A DNA stretch of 64,000 nt from Sulfurospirillum multivorans DSM 12446 (GTDB taxonomy: Bacteria > Campylobacterota > Campylobacteria > Campylobacterales > Sulfurospirillaceae): assembly GCF_000568815.1 (NCBI RefSeq), contig NZ_CP007201.1, forward strand, positions 682,001 to 746,000, written 5' to 3'. Positions 7,349 to 16,782 of the stretch are shown here, piece by piece. The notes under the pieces are model-generated. The model saw only the letters and a program-made list of their open reading frames with translations, searched no databases and was not told the DNA's origin. The translations under genes and the position numbers were made by a program. Each line of letters opens with the position of its first letter. Within the stretch, counting starts at the first letter, position 1.

Positions 7349-10167
7349 TAAAAATTTACGGCGCTCGAGAGAATAATCTTAAAAATATCAACCTAGAGAT
7401 TCCTAAAAATAAGCTCGTCGTTTTTACGGGTTTGAGCGGAAGTGGCAAAAGTACTTTGGCGTTTGATACGCTCTACGCAGAGGGGCAACGTCGCTACATC
7501 GAGTCACTTTCCTCGTATGCACGTCAGTTTTTGGACCGTGTGGGAAAACCCGATGTCGATAAAATTGAAGGATTAACGCCTGCGATTGCGATTGACCAGA
7601 AGACAACGAGTAAAAACCCTCGCTCCACGGTGGGAACGATTACCGAAATTTATGATTATCTGCGTCTGCTTTACGCGCGTGTAGGAAAACAGCACTGTCA
7701 TCTTTGCGGTAAAGAGATTTCGCAGATGTCGGTTGCTGACATCATCGAGCAGGTATTAAAACTCCCACCCGAGACAAAACTTTCCATCTTGGCACCCCTC
7801 GTGCGTGAGAAAAAAGGCAGTTTTGCGGACATGATCGAATCGTTGCGTCATAAAGGTTACGTGCGTGCTCTGATTGATGGCGTTATGGTACGTTTGGATG
7901 AAGAAGTTGAGCTTTTAAAAACTAAAAAGCATACTATTAAAGTCATTATTGACCGTGTGGTGGTGCGTGAAGAGAACAAAGAGCGAATCGCTACAGACAT
8001 TGAAAAAGCACTTTTGGAGAGTTATGGCGAAGTCGAACTGGACATCTCCAATGCCGATGAAGTAGGGCTTCCAACCTCTCACATTCATTATAGTGAGCAT
8101 CTGGCATGTTTTGATTGTAAGATCAGTTTTGAACCCCTCGAGCCGCTCTCCTTTTCGTTTAACTCTCCTAAGGGTGCGTGTCCAACGTGCGATGGTTTGG
8201 GCATTCGCTACACGCTGGATTTGAAAAAAATCATCAATGAGCATGTGAGCATCGAAGAGGGTGCGATTAAAATATTTTACGGGTTTAACAAAAGCTTTTA
8301 TGCCAAATTTTTACACGCCTTTTGTGAGGGTGCGGGGATTAATACCAAGATACCGTATGAAGAGTTAGAGGAGTACCAACAAAAAGCCATTTTGCACGGT
8401 GGTGTGGAAGATGCGACCTTCTTTTGGAAAAAACATAAACTGACCCGCAAATGGGAAGGTGTGATCAAAATCGCCTACGATATGCTCAAAGATGAAAAAG
8501 AGCTCGGTGATTATATGAGTGAAAAGACGTGCGACACGTGTGGTGGGTACCGTCTCAAAAAAGAGAGTTTGGCGGTTCGTTTGGCAAAGAAAAATATCGC
8601 CGATATTTTGGAGCTTCCGATCGATCAGTGTTTAGCTTTTTTCAAAGACGAGAAAAACTTTGCTTCGATGAAAGCCCAGCACAAGATGATCTCGGAGCCT
8701 ATTTTAAAAGAGATTAAAGAGCGTCTTTACTTCTTATTTGATGTAGGATTGGGTTATATCAGCCTTGGACGCGACGCACGTACGATCAGTGGCGGTGAGG
8801 CGCAACGGATTCGCATCGCTTCGCAGATTGGTAGTGGTTTGACAGGCGTTATGTATGTCCTTGATGAGCCCAGCATCGGTTTGCACGAGCGCGATACGCT
8901 TAAGCTCATCCGAACACTTCGTAGTTTGCAGAAAAAAGGCAACTCGGTTATTGTGGTTGAGCATGACAAAGAGACGATTAAAACCGCAGATTTTATTGTC
9001 GACATTGGTCCTGGGGCTGGAAAGTTTGGGGGTGAAGTGGTCTTTCAAGGCACCAACGAAGAGCTTTTAAAAAGCAATACGCTCACCGCGCAATACCTCA
9101 ATGGCACAAAAGTGATTAATTACCGTGAGAACCGAAAACAGACGCGTTGGATCGAGCTTAATCATGTCACGATCAACAATATTCAAAACCTTGATGTCAA
9201 AATTCCACTGGGAAATCTTGTCGCCATTACAGGTGTGAGCGGGAGTGGTAAGAGCTCCTTGATTCTTCAAACCTTGCTTCCTGTGGCCAAAGAGTATCTT
9301 AACCGTGCAAAAAAAGTGAACAAAGTTGCGGGTGTTGAGTGTATAGGACTCGATCAACTCGATAAAGTGATTTATCTGGATCAAAGCCCGATTGGTAGGA
9401 CACCTAGAAGTAATCCTGCAACCTATACAGGCGTGATGGATGAGATCAGGGCTCTGTTTGCGAAAACCAAAGAGGCGCAAATTCGTGGTTACAGTGTCGG
9501 TCGATTTTCGTTTAACGTGAAGGGTGGACGTTGTGAGAAGTGCCAAGGCGATGGCGAGATCAAGATAGAGATGCACTTTTTACCCGACATCATGGTCAAG
9601 TGTGATGTCTGTAAAGGCCATCGCTACAACGCGCAAACCTTGGAAATCAAGTACAAAGGCAAATCCATTTCGGACGTTTTAAGTATGAGTGTTGATGAAG
9701 CGTATGAGTTTTTCAAAGCAATTCCTAAAATTAACCAAAAAGTGCAAACGTTGGCAGATGTTGGTTTGGGCTACATTACCCTAGGTCAAAATGCGGTGAC
9801 CCTCAGTGGTGGTGAAGCACAACGCATCAAGCTTGCCAAAGAGCTCAGCAAAAAAGATACAGGCAATACCTTGTACGTTTTGGATGAGCCAACGACGGGT
9901 TTACACTTCGCCGATGTCGATAGATTGGTCAAAGTGTTACACCATCTCACAGATATGGGTAACTCGGTTTTGGTCATTGAACACAATATGGATGTCATCA
10001 AGAATGCAGACTATATGATCGATATGGGACCAGAGGGTGGAAGCTATGGAGGGCGTATAATCGCGATGGGAACGCCATTTGAAGTCGCAAGAGATGCTGA
10101 GAAATCTGAAAGTTATACGGGAAAATTTTTAGCAGTCGAATTGGAGTCAGAAAAGAAAAAGCCTTAG
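7345..10167 (+). CDS. uvrA: Excinuclease ABC subunit A (UvrA)
   Basis: 940 aa, full length. Two ABC ATPase modules are seen: Walker A GLSGSGKST (about residues 29-37) and GVSGSGKSS (about 631-639), with signature LSGGEAQRI in both halves. Zinc-binding pairs are CHLCG (about 117), CFDC...CPTC (about 255-282), CDTCGG (about 395) and CEKC...CDVC (about 732-758). It recognises DNA damage and loads UvrB for nucleotide excision repair in the cytosol. uvrC is elsewhere in the window. The whole 2.8 kb carries no copy of the iterated palindrome. Confidence 0.98.
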   Translation: MIKIYGARENNLKNINLEIPKNKLVVFTGLSGSGKSTLAFDTLYAEGQRRYIESLSSYARQFLDRVGKPDVDKIEGLTPAIAIDQKTTSKNPRSTVGTITEIYDYLRLLYARVGKQHCHLCGKEISQMSVADIIEQVLKLPPETKLSILAPLVREKKGSFADMIESLRHKGYVRALIDGVMVRLDEEVELLKTKKHTIKVIIDRVVVREENKERIATDIEKALLESYGEVELDISNADEVGLPTSHIHYSEHLACFDCKISFEPLEPLSFSFNSPKGACPTCDGLGIRYTLDLKKIINEHVSIEEGAIKIFYGFNKSFYAKFLHAFCEGAGINTKIPYEELEEYQQKAILHGGVEDATFFWKKHKLTRKWEGVIKIAYDMLKDEKELGDYMSEKTCDTCGGYRLKKESLAVRLAKKNIADILELPIDQCLAFFKDEKNFASMKAQHKMISEPILKEIKERLYFLFDVGLGYISLGRDARTISGGEAQRIRIASQIGSGLTGVMYVLDEPSIGLHERDTLKLIRTLRSLQKKGNSVIVVEHDKETIKTADFIVDIGPGAGKFGGEVVFQGTNEELLKSNTLTAQYLNGTKVINYRENRKQTRWIELNHVTINNIQNLDVKIPLGNLVAITGVSGSGKSSLILQTLLPVAKEYLNRAKKVNKVAGVECIGLDQLDKVIYLDQSPIGRTPRSNPATYTGVMDEIRALFAKTKEAQIRGYSVGRFSFNVKGGRCEKCQGDGEIKIEMHFLPDIMVKCDVCKGHRYNAQTLEIKYKGKSISDVLSMSVDEAYEFFKAIPKINQKVQTLADVGLGYITLGQNAVTLSGGEAQRIKLAKELSKKDTGNTLYVLDEPTTGLHFADVDRLVKVLHHLTDMGNSVLVIEHNMDVIKNADYMIDMGPEGGSYGGRIIAMGTPFEVARDAEKSESYTGKFLAVELESEKKKP

Positions 10168-10216
10168 ATGTTTCTTTTAGTAACGCTTTTTAAGTGAAAA
10201 AAACCTATGAATCTCT

Positions 10217-10226
10217 TTACATGTAA
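10217..10226. repeat. Palindrome copy between uvrA and dctA
   Basis: Core TTACATGTAA flanked by CT on the left and G on the right, about 50 bases after the uvrA stop. Confidence 0.8.
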
Positions 10227-10255
10227 GCCTACATAAGATAGACATATCTTTTCAT

Positions 10256-10261
10256 TATAAT
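10256..10261 (+). promoter_or_regulatory. -10 element of the first dctA
   Basis: TATAAT 30 bases before the TTG start at 10292, with AAGGA in between. Confidence 0.5.
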
Positions 10262-10291
10262 CGCCCTATCTAAAAATTCAAAGGATGTTTC

Positions 10292-11617
10292 TTGGAACAG
10301 GCAATGTGTGTTGTAGCAAAAAGTGATTGGAAACGTTATACCCTTAAAAGCTTGGCTTTTTGGGTTGTTTTTGCCATTATTACGGGGATTTTGTTTGGTA
10401 TTTATGATCCGGCAATGGCGGTTAAAGCGAAGCCAGGAATTGATTGGTTTATTCAAATCCTTAAATGGCTGGTTGGTCCGATTATCTTTTTAACGATTAT
10501 CTCGGGTATCGTAGGGCTTGAGAGTCTTAAAGAGGTTGGTTCTATCGGTTTTAAAGCGTTTGTCTATTTTGAAATTGTGAGTACCTTTGCTTTGGCGATT
10601 GGTGTACTTTTTGGCAATCTTTTTGGCCCAGGAAACGGTATGAACCTCTCGGTTGAATCCTTGGATGCTAACAGCGTTGCAAAGTTTACAAACGCTAACC
10701 AAGAAGTTGGCTCCTTTCTGTCGATTTTAAAAAGTGCTATTCCGCACGATCCTATCACGCCATTTATCCATGGTAACACACTGCAAGTGCTTGTGATGGC
10801 ATTGACCTTAGCGATTTTGATCTCTGCTTTTGGTGGAAAACATAAGCCAACCATTTTAAAGCCTCTGGAAATTGCACAAAACTTCTTCTTCAAAATCTTA
10901 ACCATTTTGATGTGGCTCAGTCCCATTGCAAGTTTCAGTGCGATGGCATTTTTGATCGGTAAATTTGGCATTGCATCCCTCATTAATATGGCAAGTTTAC
11001 TCGGTGTTATGGCGATCTCTGTACTCGCGTTTATCTTTGGTGTGCTTGGTATCATCATGGCAATCTTTAAGATCAACATCTTCAAGTTTATGCGTTTTAT
11101 CGCTAAAGAGGTCTTGATCGTCTTTGCAACCTCTTCAAGTGAATCAGCGCTCGCGCCACTCATGAAACGACTTGAAGCAGCAGGTGTGAGCAGAGGAACG
11201 ACGGGTCTTGTTATTCCTACGGGGTATTCGTTTAACCTTGATTGTACGAACATCTATCTCTCCTTGTCGATCATCTTTATCTCTCAAGCGTTTAACATTC
11301 CATTAACCCTTGCAGAAGAGCTTTCGATCATCTTTATCCTTATGGTCACTTCAAAAGGTGCCGTGGGTGTGACAGGTTCTGGCTTTATCGTGCTTGCTGG
11401 TACGCTTTCGGCAATGGGTGGCGCAATTCCTGTGGTCACCGTTGCGGTTCTTTTGGGTGTGGATAAATTTATGAGCGAGATGCGAGCGGTTGGAAACCTG
11501 TGTGGAAATGCAGTGGCAGCCGTTGTTGTCGGTGCTTGGGACAAACAGATTGATATGGAAAAATTCAAATACGCACTTGATCATCCCGAAAGCGTAGAAG
11601 ACGCCATTCCTGGTTGA
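10292..11617 (+). CDS. dctA: C4-dicarboxylate:cation symporter DctA, copy 1
   Basis: 441 aa, DAACS family. The TTG start at 10292 is taken because AAGGA lies 7 bases upstream. Diagnostic stretches include WLVGPIIFLTIISGIVGL, the serine-rich reentrant loop FATSSSESALAPLM (about residues 284-297), VIPTGYSFNLDCTNIYLSL (about 309-327) and the substrate-binding MRAVGNLCGNAVAAV near the end. Imports succinate, fumarate and malate with protons or sodium, which suits fumarate respiration. It is followed by a hairpin and a close paralogue; the long 3' part is nearly identical between the two. Confidence 0.88.
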   Translation: MEQAMCVVAKSDWKRYTLKSLAFWVVFAIITGILFGIYDPAMAVKAKPGIDWFIQILKWLVGPIIFLTIISGIVGLESLKEVGSIGFKAFVYFEIVSTFALAIGVLFGNLFGPGNGMNLSVESLDANSVAKFTNANQEVGSFLSILKSAIPHDPITPFIHGNTLQVLVMALTLAILISAFGGKHKPTILKPLEIAQNFFFKILTILMWLSPIASFSAMAFLIGKFGIASLINMASLLGVMAISVLAFIFGVLGIIMAIFKINIFKFMRFIAKEVLIVFATSSSESALAPLMKRLEAAGVSRGTTGLVIPTGYSFNLDCTNIYLSLSIIFISQAFNIPLTLAEELSIIFILMVTSKGAVGVTGSGFIVLAGTLSAMGGAIPVVTVAVLLGVDKFMSEMRAVGNLCGNAVAAVVVGAWDKQIDMEKFKYALDHPESVEDAIPG

Positions 11618-11625
11618 TACTTTTT

Positions 11626-11656
11626 GAAGCGATTGCGGGAAATCCTCAGTCGCTTC
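11626..11656 (+). terminator. Terminator after the first dctA
   Basis: GAAGCGATTG (11626-11635) pairs with CAGTCGCTTC (11647-11656), ten pairs with one G-T, followed by a pyrimidine-rich CTCTTTCTTTC. It should separate the transcription of the two dctA copies. Confidence 0.6.
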
Positions 11657-11771
11657 CTCTTTCTTTCGCTTAAAAATCTCATTAAAATCCCCTTTGCTGT
11701 GTCATAATTAAAATTCAGGCAAAATTCATTTTGTAAAAAGTCTATTAAAAAAAAATGACTCTTCCCAATCT

Positions 11772-11781
11772 TTACATGTAA
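11772..11781. repeat. Palindrome copy in the leader of the second dctA
   Basis: Within an exact TTTACATGTAAA (11771-11782), extended as CTTTACATGTAAAG, 51 bases before the TTG start of dctA copy 2. Regulatory meaning is unknown; the motif also occurs inside genes. Confidence 0.8.
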
Positions 11782-11832
11782 AGGGAAATCCCTTGTGTGT
11801 GCTGGTTCAAAAGGGTATCAAAGGCATTTTAA

Positions 11833-13161
11833 TTGGAAACATTCACTGCAAAAAAAGTAACCCGTAAAAATTGGACACACTATACGATTAAAAGCTTGGC
11901 TTTTTGGGTGGTTGTGGCAATTATCTCCGGTGTGACGCTTGGTATGGTTGATCCTTCTCTTGCGGTAAAAGCAAAGCCGGGGATTGATTGGTTTATTCAG
12001 GTTTTAAAATGGTTGGTGGGACCGATTATCTTTTTAACGATTATCTCAGGTATTGTTGGGCTTGAGAGTCTTAAAGAGGTTGGCTCTATTGGGCTTAAGG
12101 CGTTTGTCTATTTTGAAGTGGTGAGTACGTTTGCGCTTGCCATTGGCGTGCTCTTTGGAAATATTCTCAAACCAGGGCATGGAATGAACCTTAGCGTTGA
12201 GTCTTTGGACGCTTCGAGTGTGGCAAATTTTACAAAAACAGGGCAAGAGACTGCAACGGCGTGGAGCATTCTTAAAAGTGCCATTCCGCATGATCCGATT
12301 ACCCCCTTTTTGCATGGCAATACCCTTCAAGTTTTGGTGATGGCGCTGGTTTTAGCGGTTCTTCTCTCGGCGTTTGGTGGCAAGTACAAACCTGTCATCT
12401 TGAAACCACTAGAACAGGTACAAAACGTTTTCTTTAAAATTTTAACGTTTGTCATGTGGCTAAGCCCACTGGCGAGTTTTAGCGCGATGGCATTTTTGAT
12501 TGGTAAATTTGGCATTGCTTCTTTAATTGGTATGGCAAGTTTACTGGGCGTTATGCTGATTTCGGTTTTGGTCTTTTTATTTGGTGTTCTTGGCATCATC
12601 TTGTGGTTTTTCAAAATCAATGTCTTTAAATTTATGCGTTTTATTGCCAAAGAAGTGTTAATCGTCTTTGCAACCTCTTCGAGCGAATCGGCCTTGGCAC
12701 CGTTGATGCGCAAACTAGAAGCAGCGGGGGTGAGTCGCGGAACCACGGGACTTGTGATTCCAACGGGCTATTCGTTTAACCTTGATTGTACCAACATCTA
12801 CCTCTCGCTCTCCATCATCTTTTTGGCGCAAGCCTTTAACATTCCTCTCACGCTTTCCCATGAGCTCTCCATCATCTTTATTTTGATGGTGGCGTCCAAA
12901 GGTGCGGTGGGTGTCACGGGCTCAGGCTTTATCGTGCTAGCAGGCACACTCTCTGCGATGGGCGATGTGATCCCTGTGGTGACGGTGGCGGTACTCCTTG
13001 GCGTTGATAAATTTATGAGCGAGATGCGCGCTGTCGGTAACCTGTGTGGTAACGCCGTGGCGGCGGTGATCGTTGGTGCTTGGGATAAACAGATCGATAT
13101 GGAAAAATTCAAATACACACTGGATCACCCCGAAAGCGTTGAAGACGTCATTCCTTTGTAG
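11833..13161 (+). CDS. dctA: C4-dicarboxylate:cation symporter DctA, copy 2
   Basis: 442 aa, about 85% identical by eye to the copy 215 bases upstream and with all the same motifs (FATSSSESALAPLM, VIPTGYSFNLDCTN, MRAVGNLCGNAVAAV). It also begins with TTG-GAA, which argues that the unusual start was inherited through the duplication. Differences cluster at the N-terminus, in the loop near residues 128-147 and in the membrane segment near 250. The leader is longer than that of copy 1, so the two may be expressed under different conditions. Both look intact. Confidence 0.88.
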   Translation: METFTAKKVTRKNWTHYTIKSLAFWVVVAIISGVTLGMVDPSLAVKAKPGIDWFIQVLKWLVGPIIFLTIISGIVGLESLKEVGSIGLKAFVYFEVVSTFALAIGVLFGNILKPGHGMNLSVESLDASSVANFTKTGQETATAWSILKSAIPHDPITPFLHGNTLQVLVMALVLAVLLSAFGGKYKPVILKPLEQVQNVFFKILTFVMWLSPLASFSAMAFLIGKFGIASLIGMASLLGVMLISVLVFLFGVLGIILWFFKINVFKFMRFIAKEVLIVFATSSSESALAPLMRKLEAAGVSRGTTGLVIPTGYSFNLDCTNIYLSLSIIFLAQAFNIPLTLSHELSIIFILMVASKGAVGVTGSGFIVLAGTLSAMGDVIPVVTVAVLLGVDKFMSEMRAVGNLCGNAVAAVIVGAWDKQIDMEKFKYTLDHPESVEDVIPL

Positions 13162-13178
13162 TCGCATGCAACGAATTG

Positions 13179-13210
13179 GAGTTCTTGCGACGCTACGGTT
13201 GTAAGAACTC
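13179..13210 (+). terminator. Strong hairpin after the second dctA
   Basis: GAGTTCTTGCGAC (13179-13191) and GTTGTAAGAACTC (13198-13210) form a 13-bp stem with two G-T pairs and a 6-base loop. No T-run follows, so it may be an RNA-stabilising 3' end rather than a classical terminator. Confidence 0.55.
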
Positions 13211-13252
13211 TTCAAGGTGGCTTCTCTCATTAGCTTTTTAACTAAAGCGCGC

Positions 13253-13258
13253 TATAAT
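13253..13258 (+). promoter_or_regulatory. -10 element of the HDOD-polA-mntP operon
   Basis: TATAAT 31 bases before the ATG at 13290. Confidence 0.5.
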
Positions 13259-13289
13259 CTTTACAAATTCATTAAAGCGAGATGACATC

Positions 13290-14099
13290 ATGCTTGAAGA
13301 GATAGCTGAGCGCATCAAATCACTTCCACCCCTTCCAAAAAGTTTCCATCAGATGACATTGATCTGCAAAGATCCCGATGCCAGCGTCAACGACCTTGCC
13401 CATGTGATCGAAGAAGATCCGATGATGGTCGCGAACCTCTTAAAAGTAGCCAATTCGCCTCTGTATGGTTTTAGACGCGAAATCAAGAGTGTGGTGCAAG
13501 CTGTTGGACTGTTTGGCATGTCCACAACCCGTTCTTTGGTCATGGATATGTCGATTAAAAAACTGTTACATGTAGACATGGCGCCGTATGGCATTACGCC
13601 TGATGAGTTTGCCTCCATCTCTAGTTTGCAAAGTGCCTTGATGTTGCAGTGGTACGGTAAAGTCGATGCGAGCAAGGTTGATCTTCTGTTCCTTGCGGCG
13701 CTTTTGCAAGAGACGGGCAAAATTCTCATTGCCGATGAGATCGCTAAAAATAATGAAACCTATCAATTTCGCTCTGAAATAGAGAGCTGTAATAACATCG
13801 CCGATGTCGAGCGTATGTTTGTGCGCATCACCAGCAGTGAAGTAACCTCACGCATTTTCAAACACTGGAAGTTTGATAAAACGATGGTCGAAGCGATCGA
13901 GTACACCGATGCGATTGGCGCAGCACCCGAGGCGATTCGTCCGTACTCTTTTGCGCTCAAAGTGGTTAAAACCGCGATTCCTCTCAACGCACCACTGAGT
14001 GAGCGCAGTGTGAATATGGCGCTGAACCTTTTAGAAAAAGAAAAATTAGACCAAACGCTGTTTCTTGGTGTGATTCAGTCCCTTAAAAAATCCTACTAA
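13290..14099 (+). CDS. HDOD-domain signalling protein
   Basis: 269 aa, a single HDOD domain. The N-terminus IKSLPPLPKSFHQM and EEDPMMVANLLKVANSPLYG are the family hallmark, followed by a catalytically degenerate HD-type helical core (FLAALLQETGKILIADE). HDOD proteins are cytosolic, bind nucleotide second messengers or partner proteins, and regulate motility, stress or replication. The partner here is unknown. polA follows 25 bases later, across a palindrome copy. Confidence 0.88.
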   Translation: MLEEIAERIKSLPPLPKSFHQMTLICKDPDASVNDLAHVIEEDPMMVANLLKVANSPLYGFRREIKSVVQAVGLFGMSTTRSLVMDMSIKKLLHVDMAPYGITPDEFASISSLQSALMLQWYGKVDASKVDLLFLAALLQETGKILIADEIAKNNETYQFRSEIESCNNIADVERMFVRITSSEVTSRIFKHWKFDKTMVEAIEYTDAIGAAPEAIRPYSFALKVVKTAIPLNAPLSERSVNMALNLLEKEKLDQTLFLGVIQSLKKSY

Positions 14100-14104
14100 A
14101 CTCT

Positions 14105-14114
14105 TTACATGTAA
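14105..14114. repeat. Palindrome copy supplying the polA ribosome-binding site
   Basis: CTTTACATGTAAAGG spans 14103-14117. Its right end, AAAGG, is the only Shine-Dalgarno-like sequence before the polA GTG at 14125 (7-base spacer). Confidence 0.7.
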
Positions 14115-14124
14115 AGGCGCTTTT

Positions 14125-16782
14125 GTGAAAACACTTACCATCATTGATACTTTTGGCTTTTTTTTTAGAAACTACTTCGCACTTCCCCAACTGCGCAACT
14201 CCCAAGGCTTTCCCACAGGACTTCTCACAGGATTTGCCAATTTTATCTACGCGATCAAAAACGAGCATGACACCGATTATCTGCTCTTTGCGTTGGACAG
14301 CAAAGGCAAGAATTTTCGCCATGAGATTGATCCTAATTACAAAGCCAATCGCCCTGAAGCGCCCGAAGATTTAAGGCGTCAGCTTCCTGTTGCGATTTCG
14401 TGGATCGAGAAAATGGGCTTTAAATGCTACAACGAAGAGGGGTTTGAAGCCGATGATGTCATCGCCTCTGCGGTGCGTTTTGCCAAACACCATGACATCA
14501 AAGTGCGCATCGTCACACATGATAAAGATTTGTACCAACTCATCGATGATGGTATGGTGGTTATTTACGATCCGATGAAAAAGATGGAGATCGACACCGA
14601 AAAATGTTTTGAAAAATTTGGGGTGTATCCGCATAAAATCAATGACTATTTAGCCCTCGTAGGTGATGTTGCCGACAATATCCCTGGTGTCAAAGGCATT
14701 GGACCTAAGGGAGCAAAAAAACTTTTGGATGATTATGAGACGGTGGAAGGTGTGTATGAAAACTTAGAGCGCATCGCCAACCCTCGTATGCAAGCGATGT
14801 TGGAGGAAGGGCGTGAAAATGCCTTTTTGAGCAAACAGTTGGTGCGCTTGGATGACTCATTAAACATCGCCGATAAGTTTGAGTCTTTTCACCTTCCATG
14901 CGATAATCCGCTGCTTGGCATTGTCGATGAACTGGAAAAATACGAACTGCGCCATATGCTCTCTCGTGTGCGCAATGAAGCCTTACATGTAAAACCCAAA
15001 GAGAGCGTCAAAACGGGCTTTAACGCGATTTTGCTCGATGATGCAAAGATGCTGTTTAACACCATTGAAGGCATTGAAGACGACGCCATCGTCGCCTTTG
15101 ATACCGAGACCAATGCGCTAGATGCGTACAATGCGAAGATCGTGGGATTCTCTTTTGCGATCAATGCGGAGGAAGCGTACTACGTTCCCATCGCGCATCA
15201 CTATTTGGGCGTGGGCGATCAGATCAGTCTGTCAGATGCGAAAAAGGCATTGGAAGCGCTTTTCACCCACAAAATTGTAGGGCAAAATCTCAAATTTGAC
15301 TTAGCCGTCATCGAAAACAATTTTGGCATCCACGATGTCACAATTTATGCCGATACAATGCTTTTGGCATGGCTGCTCAATCCTGAAACCAATGTGGGGC
15401 TTGATACGCTGGCACTGCGCTTTTTCAACCACGCGATGGTGAAGTTTAAAGAGGTCGTTGCCAAAGGTGAAAACTTTAGCAGTGTGCCTTTGGAAAAAGC
15501 GTGCGAATATGCCAGTGAAGATGCATGGATGACGCTCAAACTCTACCACAAACTTCAAGAGATGTTAGAGCCGCATCTGCTTGATCTGGCTAAAGCGGTG
15601 GAGTTTCCTTTCATTAAAACCTTGATGAAGATGGAAAAAGAGGGCATCAAAGTCGATGCACCTTATTTTGAGACCCTCTTAAAACGTACCGATCATGCTA
15701 TAGAAGCGCTAAAAATAGAAATATTTGCCCTGTGCGACGCCAATTTTAATCTCAATTCCACCCAGCAACTGGGAGCCGTTTTATTTGAACAACTGGGACT
15801 CCCGACCGTAAAAAAGACCAAAACAGGTTACAGTACCGATGAAAATGTGCTCAATGAACTGTTGGATAAACACCCAAGCATCGCGAAGATTTTAGAATAC
15901 CGAGAGCTTTACAAACTGCGTTCGACCTACATTGAACCATTGCTAAAACTCTCGAAAGAGTCCCCAAAAGGTCGCATTCACACCTCATTTATGCAAACAG
16001 GAACGTCTACAGGAAGACTAAGTTCTAAAGACCCAAACCTTCAAAATATTCCTGTTAAAACGGAACTTGGACGCGAAGTGCGTGGCGGGTTTATCGCCAA
16101 AGAGGGGTACAAACTCATCGGCATCGACTATTCGCAAATAGAGCTCAGACTTTTGGCGCATTTTAGCGGTGATGAAGCGATGGTGGAAGCATTTCGCTCC
16201 AACAAAGACATTCACAAAGAGACCGCACTCAAACTCTTTGGCGAAGCGGATGCGGCCGCCAAACGAGGGGTTGCTAAAAGCATTAACTTTGGACTCTTGT
16301 ACGGCATGGGACCCAAACGTTTGTCCGAGACAATTGGCATCAGCACCAAAGAGGCGAAGAGTTACATCGACAGCTATTTTGCAACCTTTCCGACGATCAA
16401 AAACTTTCTTACTGCGATTGCAGAGGGTGCTAAAAAAGAGGGCTTTGTTCAGACACTCTTGGGGCGAAAGCGCTATTTTGACTTTGAACACGCCAATGGC
16501 ATGCAATACGCAGGCTACCTTCGCGAAGCGGTCAATACTGTTTTTCAAGGCAGTGCCGCCGATCTCATCAAGCTTTCGATGAATAAAATCATGACGACCC
16601 TCGTGGATGATGAGGCAAAATTGTTGCTTCAAATTCACGATGAGCTGATTTTTGAAGTCAAAGAGGAGAGGGCAGAAGCATTTGCTACGCAGGCACAAAA
16701 AGTGATGGAAGAGATTTACGCGCTTAAGGTGCCACTCAAAGTATCGATTGCCATAGGCAATAATTGGGGAGAATTGAAATGA
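14125..16782 (+). CDS. polA: DNA polymerase I
   Basis: 885 aa, GTG start. The 5'-3' exonuclease domain (residues 1-280) has GFEADDVIA and the helix-hairpin-helix GVKGIGPKGAKKLL. The proofreading domain (about 310-500) keeps all exonuclease residues: FDTET (D-x-E), NLKFD, and YASEDAWMTL (Y-x3-D). The polymerase domain has RLSSKDPNLQNIP, DYSQIELR, RGVAKSINFGLLYG and HDELIFEV. It fills repair gaps and removes RNA primers. A palindrome copy inside (core 14983) reads as LHVK. mntP overlaps its stop. Confidence 0.98.
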   Translation: MKTLTIIDTFGFFFRNYFALPQLRNSQGFPTGLLTGFANFIYAIKNEHDTDYLLFALDSKGKNFRHEIDPNYKANRPEAPEDLRRQLPVAISWIEKMGFKCYNEEGFEADDVIASAVRFAKHHDIKVRIVTHDKDLYQLIDDGMVVIYDPMKKMEIDTEKCFEKFGVYPHKINDYLALVGDVADNIPGVKGIGPKGAKKLLDDYETVEGVYENLERIANPRMQAMLEEGRENAFLSKQLVRLDDSLNIADKFESFHLPCDNPLLGIVDELEKYELRHMLSRVRNEALHVKPKESVKTGFNAILLDDAKMLFNTIEGIEDDAIVAFDTETNALDAYNAKIVGFSFAINAEEAYYVPIAHHYLGVGDQISLSDAKKALEALFTHKIVGQNLKFDLAVIENNFGIHDVTIYADTMLLAWLLNPETNVGLDTLALRFFNHAMVKFKEVVAKGENFSSVPLEKACEYASEDAWMTLKLYHKLQEMLEPHLLDLAKAVEFPFIKTLMKMEKEGIKVDAPYFETLLKRTDHAIEALKIEIFALCDANFNLNSTQQLGAVLFEQLGLPTVKKTKTGYSTDENVLNELLDKHPSIAKILEYRELYKLRSTYIEPLLKLSKESPKGRIHTSFMQTGTSTGRLSSKDPNLQNIPVKTELGREVRGGFIAKEGYKLIGIDYSQIELRLLAHFSGDEAMVEAFRSNKDIHKETALKLFGEADAAAKRGVAKSINFGLLYGMGPKRLSETIGISTKEAKSYIDSYFATFPTIKNFLTAIAEGAKKEGFVQTLLGRKRYFDFEHANGMQYAGYLREAVNTVFQGSAADLIKLSMNKIMTTLVDDEAKLLLQIHDELIFEVKEERAEAFATQAQKVMEEIYALKVPLKVSIAIGNNWGELK

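Noticed and set aside
9067..9576. Open frame of 169 aa on the minus strand inside uvrA
   Set aside because: Antisense shadow of the second ATPase domain; no family features.
10564..11253. Open frame of 229 aa on the minus strand inside dctA copy 1
   Set aside because: It mirrors dctA in another frame; a similar shadow appears in copy 2 because the genes are paralogous. No ribosome-binding site, no plausible protein features.
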